NCBI GenBank assembly: GCA_963668545.1
Contig: OY764868.1
Location: forward strand, 2,108,001 to 2,172,000
Direction: 5' to 3'
Origin: G963662265 sp963668545
Lineage (GTDB): Bacteria; Spirochaetota; Spirochaetia; CADAEX01
Length of the DNA: 64,000 nt
This document shows positions 59,672 through 64,000 of this stretch, piece by piece (position 1 is the first letter of the stretch; each line of letters starts with the position of its first letter). Made by a program: the position numbers and the translations under genes. The notes under the pieces were generated by a model that ran no database searches, had not been told where the DNA came from, and was given only the letters and a program-made list of their open reading frames with translations.

Positions 59672-60760
59672 TTAACCGTTAAAACTGTAGAAAGGCCGTT
59701 TTACAACTTCAGCCTCAACTTTTTTATTTCGGATAACAATGTCTACTGTATCGCCTGTTTTAACTGAACCTTTGCCAAGCATTGCAAGGGCTATACCTTT
59801 GCTGAAGACAGGGGAAAATCCGCCGCTTGTAAGGTATCCTATCTCTGATCCGTCTTTTTCAACTTTATAACCTTCTCTGGGGATACCCTTTCCTGTCATG
59901 CTTATGCAGTAAATTCTCCTTTCAGCTCCTTTTTCCTTCATAGCTCTGACTGCATCTGATCCTATGAAATCAGATTCATTGCTTACAAGCCATGTCAGTC
60001 CTGCTTCGACAGGATTTATTTCTTCTGAAAGTTCATGACCGTAGAGGGAATAACACGCTTCAAGCCTCAGGGAATCTCGGGAGGCAAGTCCGCAGGGGAT
60101 GATACCTTCATCATTTCCCTTTTCAAGTATTTCCTTCCAGAGATGCACAGCTTCACTTCTGTCAATATAAAGCTCAAATCCGGCTTCACCTGTATATCCT
60201 GTATTCGAGATCATAATTTTCTGTCCGTTATACTCTGTAAAGTCAAAATAAAACCTTTCCAGAGAAGATATGAAATTCCGGTCGAATATTTTTGTTATTA
60301 TACTGAAAGCTGAAGGGCCCTGTATATCTATTTTGGCTGTCTCATCCGTAATATCCCTGAGAACAACATCTCCTTTCAGATGCTTTTCAAGCCAGGCATA
60401 ATCCTTGTCCTTGGTCCCGGCATTGACAACCAGAAAATAATCATCCTCATCAATCATAAATACAAAAATATCATCTATAATACCTCCGTCATCTCTGCAG
60501 AGGCATGAATACATACCCTTGTTTTTTTCAAGCTTTGACATTGAAGTGGGGATCATACCGGAAAGAAAGGACCTGCTGTCTCTTCCCTTTATACTGAATT
60601 CTCCCATGTGTGATACATCAAACATACCTGCCGTTTTCCGTACAGCATTATGCTCTTCTATTGCAGAACTGTACTGTACAGGCATATCGTATCCGCCGAA
60701 TTCAACAATTCTTGCTCCGAGATTTAAATGCTCATCATATAGCACTGTTTTTTTACCCAT
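59672..60760 (-). CDS. gcvT: glycine cleavage system aminomethyltransferase (T protein)
   Basis: Transfers the methylene group from H-protein to tetrahydrofolate, releasing ammonia, 362 residues. MPVQYSSAIEEHNAVRKTAG, FDVSHMGEFSIKG, ISNTGYTGEAGFELYI, CGLASRDSLRLEACYSLYGHEL and the closing ITSGGF-like LTSGGFSPVF are family motifs. I start at the ATG at 60760, eight bases after GGAGA; the frame extends upstream to 60823 but that part is leader. It begins the gcv unit, divergent from an Lrp/AsnC regulator. Confidence 0.95.
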   Translation of the reverse strand: MGKKTVLYDEHLNLGARIVEFGGYDMPVQYSSAIEEHNAVRKTAGMFDVSHMGEFSIKGRDSRSFLSGMIPTSMSKLEKNKGMYSCLCRDDGGIIDDIFVFMIDEDDYFLVVNAGTKDKDYAWLEKHLKGDVVLRDITDETAKIDIQGPSAFSIITKIFDRNFISSLERFYFDFTEYNGQKIMISNTGYTGEAGFELYIDRSEAVHLWKEILEKGNDEGIIPCGLASRDSLRLEACYSLYGHELSEEINPVEAGLTWLVSNESDFIGSDAVRAMKEKGAERRIYCISMTGKGIPREGYKVEKDGSEIGYLTSGGFSPVFSKGIALAMLGKGSVKTGDTVDIVIRNKKVEAEVVKRPFYSFNG

Positions 60761-61086
60761 GACATGAATCTCCTTTTTCCTGAAAGCTCTCGCTGAGGCC
60801 GAACCCATGGCCCCGTAATACATTTTCAGCAGGACTGATTACCCGGATCAGCAGTATGTTCATGAGGAACTGTTTCTGAAGCTTCCAGATATTATATTCA
60901 TCTCATATTATCAATAAGTCAATATCTTTCTGATTATTTTATCATTATATTGTCTTATTTTTACTGTTATAATCAAACATTGCTTTCTGAACATTTTCGT
61001 GGTAAAAATTATTATATTATCAACTGACTTATGTATAGTATAATACAAAGCTGTCAGAAAAACCGGATAATAACAGGAGCTTGCCC
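60761..61086. other. divergent intergenic between gcvT and the Lrp-type regulator
   Basis: About 325 bases. On the minus strand a TATAAT at roughly 60890-60895 may be the gcvT -10, giving a leader near 130 bases. That leader has a CTGAAA/TTTCAG pair (60780s and 60820s) and the string CTTTCAGGAAAAAGGA, reminiscent of the 3' end of a glycine aptamer, but no invariant CCGAAGG loop. On the plus strand AGTATAAT near 61036-61043 is a possible -10 for the regulator. No gene is seen. Confidence 0.45.
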
Positions 61087-61542
61087 ATGCCTAAAGTACT
61101 GGATGAAATCAACAGAAAAATAATCAAGCATTTAAGAGAAGGTAGAAAATCCTTCAGGGAAATTGCAGATGATCTTTCTATAGCAGAAAATACTGTCAAA
61201 TCACGTATACGTAAAATGGAGAAAGCCGGTGTTATTGATATTACAACAGTCATAGATCCGGAAGAACTGGAAGGACACCAGATTGTGATGATAGGGCTGC
61301 AGGTAGACCACCTCGACTATGTGGAAACCGGAAAAAAGCTCAGCAGGCTTAAAAGAGTAGTCAATGTAAATGTCACAACCGGCAGGTTTGATTTTATAAT
61401 AACTGTCCATCTGGACCATGATTTTGACCTTCTGAAATTCCTCAGCAGGGAACTTTCAAAAATAAAAGGAATAACTGTTTCAGAGACTTTTGTTGTTTAT
61501 AAATCATTCAACCTTAAAATCCCCTATCTTCTGGAAGATTAA
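61087..61542 (+). CDS. Lrp/AsnC-family transcriptional regulator
   Basis: A 151-residue regulator with an N-terminal helix-turn-helix (LDEINRKIIKHLREGRKSFR, EIADDLSIAENTVKSRIRKM) and a C-terminal RAM (ligand-binding) domain (VMIGLQVDHLDYVETGKKL ... VTTGRFDFIITVHL). It is divergent from gcvT and probably controls the glycine cleavage genes in response to glycine or another amino acid. The start is the ATG at 61087, seven bases after CAGGAG; an in-frame TTG at 61081 is too close to that site. Confidence 0.92.
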   Translation: MPKVLDEINRKIIKHLREGRKSFREIADDLSIAENTVKSRIRKMEKAGVIDITTVIDPEELEGHQIVMIGLQVDHLDYVETGKKLSRLKRVVNVNVTTGRFDFIITVHLDHDFDLLKFLSRELSKIKGITVSETFVVYKSFNLKIPYLLED

Positions 61543-61640
61543 AACTGCTATATGTAAACTTTCTTTCATTTTCATCTTATTAAGTAAATTAATTTGACAG
61601 GCTCCTGATTTCATTCAATAATGAATCAGGAGGATATATT

Positions 61641-62831
61641 ATGAGAAAAAGATATTATTTCACTGCTCTGCTGACTGTTCTTATCCTGATTCCGGCTTTT
61701 GTATTTTCCGGAGGAAAATCAGAAGACAAAAACACCGGAGACGGAATCGATTCATGGGAAAAAGATGCAGGATTGGGAAAATACAGAGCTGCAGCTGATG
61801 ACTGGGCTGAGATTGAAAAAGAAGCAGCTGAAGGGGATACAATTGTAGTGTATTCAAACTCGTCCAGGGTTTTTGAATATGCAAGATCTTTTTATAATAA
61901 ATATAAAATAAAAGTTGAACCTAATGATATGGGAACACCGGACCTTCTTGACAAGCTGAGAAGGGAACAGGAATCCGGTATTTACCATGCAGATGTTGTC
62001 ATGGTTGATAACATCCCCGACCTTTACAATGAATTTGCAGCAGAGGGAATGCTCTATAAATTCATTCCAACAGATCTTGAAAGTGTTATGACTGAGGATG
62101 CCAGAAAACAGCCTCTTGCAGTACACCATTACGGATGCAAGGGAGTTCTTTACAATACTGCACTTAACAAGGAACCGCCGATTGATTCATGGTGGGACCT
62201 CACAAGACCTGAATGGAAGGGAAGAATTGTAGCCAAGGACCCTGCAAAATCAGGAACAGAACTCAGTGTATTTGCAATGTTTGTAAAGGATTCAGATACA
62301 ATGGCAAAATCCTACAAAGAGGAATTCGGTGAGGATATTGTCCTCAGCGAAGGATGTGAAAATGCCGGATATGAGTTTATAAAAAGAATTCTTGCGAACG
62401 AACTTGTACTCATGTCAGGTTCTGATCCTGTAATTGCCGCAGTTGCATCAACAAATGTAGATAATCCACCAGTCGGCATAGTCAGTCTTTCAAAAATCAG
62501 GACTATTGTGGATGACGGCCTGAGCGCAGATATCATCAAGGACCTCAAACCCAAAATGGGGCTTATGACAACCACATCAGTTGCAATAGTAAAGGGTTCA
62601 AAAAATCCTGCCGGAGCAAAGCTTCTCACAAGGTGGATGATGGGAGCTGATGATAAAAAGGACTTCGCAGGATATAATCCCTATCATGTTGTAGGAAACT
62701 GGAGTCCAAGGACTGATATCCCGCAGCCAGCAGACCAGCCTGATATCGGCAATAATGTATATTATGAAGATCCTGACTGGCTTTACAATAATATTGTTAA
62801 AGTAAGGGATTTCTGGGTACAGCACCAGTAA
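61641..62831 (+). CDS. ABC transporter substrate-binding protein, iron(III)/polyamine type, orphan
   Basis: Periplasmic binding protein of 396 residues. The leader ends ALLTVLILIPAFVFSGGKSE, a spirochaete-style secretion signal. The mature part has TIVVYSNSSRVFEYARSFYN, ADVVMVDNIPDLYNEF, VHHYGCKGVLYNTALNKEPP, SWWDLTRPEWKGRIVAKDPA and SKNPAGAKLLTRWMM, as in the AfuA/FbpA and PotD-like cluster. No permease or ATPase gene follows; a strong terminator closes the unit. It must use a transporter encoded elsewhere or act as a sensor partner. The ligand is unknown. Confidence 0.85.
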   Translation: MRKRYYFTALLTVLILIPAFVFSGGKSEDKNTGDGIDSWEKDAGLGKYRAAADDWAEIEKEAAEGDTIVVYSNSSRVFEYARSFYNKYKIKVEPNDMGTPDLLDKLRREQESGIYHADVVMVDNIPDLYNEFAAEGMLYKFIPTDLESVMTEDARKQPLAVHHYGCKGVLYNTALNKEPPIDSWWDLTRPEWKGRIVAKDPAKSGTELSVFAMFVKDSDTMAKSYKEEFGEDIVLSEGCENAGYEFIKRILANELVLMSGSDPVIAAVASTNVDNPPVGIVSLSKIRTIVDDGLSADIIKDLKPKMGLMTTTSVAIVKGSKNPAGAKLLTRWMMGADDKKDFAGYNPYHVVGNWSPRTDIPQPADQPDIGNNVYYEDPDWLYNNIVKVRDFWVQHQ

Positions 62832-62833
62832 TG

Positions 62834-62869
62834 AAAAAAAAGGCTTAACTTTCATGTTAAGCCTTTTTT
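62834..62869. terminator. bidirectional terminator after the orphan binding protein
   Basis: AGGCTTAAC and GTTAAGCCT form a 9-base stem with a six-base loop, flanked by eight A residues on the left and six T residues on the right. It ends both this gene and the convergent small gene. Confidence 0.92.
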
Positions 62870-62882
62870 ATTATCAGCATAA

Positions 62883-63143
62883 TCAGACAAGAGGCTCAGG
62901 CGGCTCTATTTTCAACACGGAGCAGGCATATTCTCCGGAGACCTTTGTAAGCTGCTCCAGAAGGTCAGCATATCCTGTTGTATTTCTCGGTCCCATTACC
63001 CTTCCCCTGCTGTCAATTTTATACACCATGAGTTCAGCATTTCTTCCGTCAGGCTGAATGTCATTTACATAGTAGTACTTCCACTCCTCCTTCCCTGTAG
63101 TGCTGTTGTATACCTTTTCCCTGAACCATTCGCCTGCTTCCAT
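62883..63143 (-). CDS. small conserved-looking protein of unknown function
   Basis: An 86-residue soluble protein that I do not recognise. It is rich in aromatic and charged residues (WFREKVYNSTTGKEEWKYYYV), has no signal peptide or membrane segment, and contains three possible beta-strands before a helix (GYADLLEQLTKV). AGGAGA lies five bases before the ATG, and the gene starts 18 bases after the phosphohexomutase stop on the same strand, so it is a real, co-transcribed gene. Function unknown. Confidence 0.65.
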   Translation of the reverse strand: MEAGEWFREKVYNSTTGKEEWKYYYVNDIQPDGRNAELMVYKIDSRGRVMGPRNTTGYADLLEQLTKVSGEYACSVLKIEPPEPLV

Positions 63144-63161
63144 CTGTTTCTCCTGTAATAA

Positions 63162-64000
63162 TTATAATTTCGAAATTATTTTTTCAATATCCTGTTTTAT
63201 CCCGGCAACCTTGGTTTCTGCTGATTTTTTTGCCTTCCCAAGATTATTTCCAGCGTTTTCGCAGCATGAAATATAAAACTTGATCTTGGGTTCTGTACCG
63301 GAAGGCCTTACTGTTACAAGACTACCATCAGCGAGGGGGAACTGAAGTACATTTGATTTTGGAAGGGTAAGTCCTTCTATAACAACATCCTTTTCATAAT
63401 CCCTCACTTCAGAAACCTTAATTCCACCCAGTTCTGAAGGGGGAGTTTTTCTGAGATTTTCCATAAGAGAACTCATTATATTGAGCCCCTTTTCCCCTTT
63501 GAAAGTCTTTGATATAAGGCTTTCCATGTAATACCCGTATTTCTCATATATCTGATCAAGGTATTCAAGGATTGATCTCCCTTCAGAAAAATTATAAAGA
63601 GCCATTTCAGCAGTAAGGGCAGCCGCAGATACAGCATCCTTGTCTCTCACCCTGTCGGAAACAAGAAAGCCGTAGCTCTCCTCCCCTCCGAAAATATATT
63701 TTTCGCCTGTTTTTTCAAAATCTGCAATAAGCTTTGCTATCCATTTAAACCCTGTAAGAACATCATATACTTTTACACCGAAGCTTTCACCGATTTTTCT
63801 CTGAAGTTCTGTAGTAACTATGGTTTTAACAATAGCCCCTTTTTCAGGTTTTTTACCTGACTCTTCAAGAGAAGAGAGAATATAGTATGCAAGCATGGAT
63901 CCAAGCTGGTTCCCATTAATAAGAACATATTCATCTCCGCTGCCTGAAGGGACAGCAATACCTATTCTGTCGGAATCAGGATCAGTACCCATAACCAGAT
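63162..64000 (-). CDS. phosphoglucomutase/phosphomannomutase, 3' part (cut by window edge)
   Basis: Alpha-D-phosphohexomutase; about 279 C-terminal residues are inside the window and the frame continues past base 64000. Visible motifs are the metal loop TDPDSDRIG at the left of the fragment, the sugar-binding loop GGEESYGF and the phosphate-binding RPSGTEPKIKFYI near the C terminus. The active-site serine domain lies outside. It interconverts hexose 1- and 6-phosphates. The fragment length suggests a protein of the long PGM/PMM type (about 550-600 residues); substrate preference cannot be judged. Confidence 0.92.
   Translation of the reverse strand, partial: LVMGTDPDSDRIGIAVPSGSGDEYVLINGNQLGSMLAYYILSSLEESGKKPEKGAIVKTIVTTELQRKIGESFGVKVYDVLTGFKWIAKLIADFEKTGEKYIFGGEESYGFLVSDRVRDKDAVSAAALTAEMALYNFSEGRSILEYLDQIYEKYGYYMESLISKTFKGEKGLNIMSSLMENLRKTPPSELGGIKVSEVRDYEKDVVIEGLTLPKSNVLQFPLADGSLVTVRPSGTEPKIKFYISCCENAGNNLGKAKKSAETKVAGIKQDIEKIISKL

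Noticed and set aside
60761..60840. Glycine riboswitch before gcvT
   Set aside because: Only the CTTTCAGG-AAAAAGGA string and a short stem match. The CCGAAGG loop and the second aptamer are absent, so it is not annotated as one.

Overview
The window is an AT-rich, gene-dense piece of bacterial chromosome, most likely from a spirochaete (Spirochaetota). The reasons are spirochaete-style lipoprotein and secretion leaders (cysteine at residue 18-20 after short hydrophobic leaders, and a leader ending FSGGKSE), a DUF4954-type beta-helix protein, a two-subunit glycine decarboxylase and frequent TTG starts. I cannot name a genus. No phage, IS element, CRISPR array, tRNA or rRNA gene was found. The only clearly decayed gene is a frameshifted PRC-barrel remnant at the left edge.

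Layout. 1-0.9 kb: PRC-barrel pseudogene and a largely empty intergenic. 0.9-3.5 kb: HisC-type aminotransferase and Nudix hydrolase, divergent from a polyphosphate kinase 2. 3.5-9.5 kb: a five-gene oligopeptide-type ABC importer. 9.6-14.9 kb: a sigma-54 controlled unit with an aconitase-family dehydratase (LeuCD-like), a GntP-type permease and a PrpR-like activator. A textbook -24/-12 promoter and helically phased upstream repeats sit between activator and permease. 14.9-21.7 kb: MetE under a compact cobalamin riboswitch, a TPR protein, an acyl-ACP thioesterase and the DUF4954 protein. 21.9-24.7 kb: TrkA-TrkH potassium uptake.

25-36 kb is a corrinoid uptake locus. It holds a long MinD/ParA-like ATPase, ExbB-ExbD, TonB, two paralogous BtuB-like receptors, BtuC, BtuD and a BtuF-like lipoprotein. 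The first receptor-TonB unit lies behind a second, full-length cobalamin riboswitch. Together with the metE riboswitch this gives one B12 economy: import the cofactor when scarce, and switch off B12-independent MetE when plentiful.

36-41.3 kb is a redox/sulfur-flavoured cluster: CoA-disulfide reductase fused to rhodanese, a polytopic membrane protein whose C terminus could be read as Cys-Glu-Gly-Sec, a second CoADR-like flavoprotein and a NifX/NifB-type cofactor-binding protein. A palindrome TGAAC-AAYA-GTTCA precedes both the NifX-like gene and the btuF-like gene. 41.5-46.9 kb encodes a complete carboxyspermidine route (SpeA, carboxy(nor)spermidine dehydrogenase and decarboxylase, agmatinase). 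It is followed by a hybrid sensor kinase, HisI-HisG, a PfkB-type sugar-phosphate kinase and a tandem-ACT protein.

52.7-61.5 kb is threonine-to-glycine-to-C1 metabolism: threonine dehydrogenase, Kbl, GcvT, GcvH, GcvPA and GcvPB, with an XRE-cupin and an Lrp/AsnC regulator transcribed divergently from the two units. The window ends with an orphan substrate-binding protein, a small unknown protein and the 3' part of a phosphohexomutase gene.

A recurrent feature is that six unit-leading genes lack a ribosome-binding site and instead have a -10 element 6-9 bases before the ATG. This predicts leaderless transcripts.
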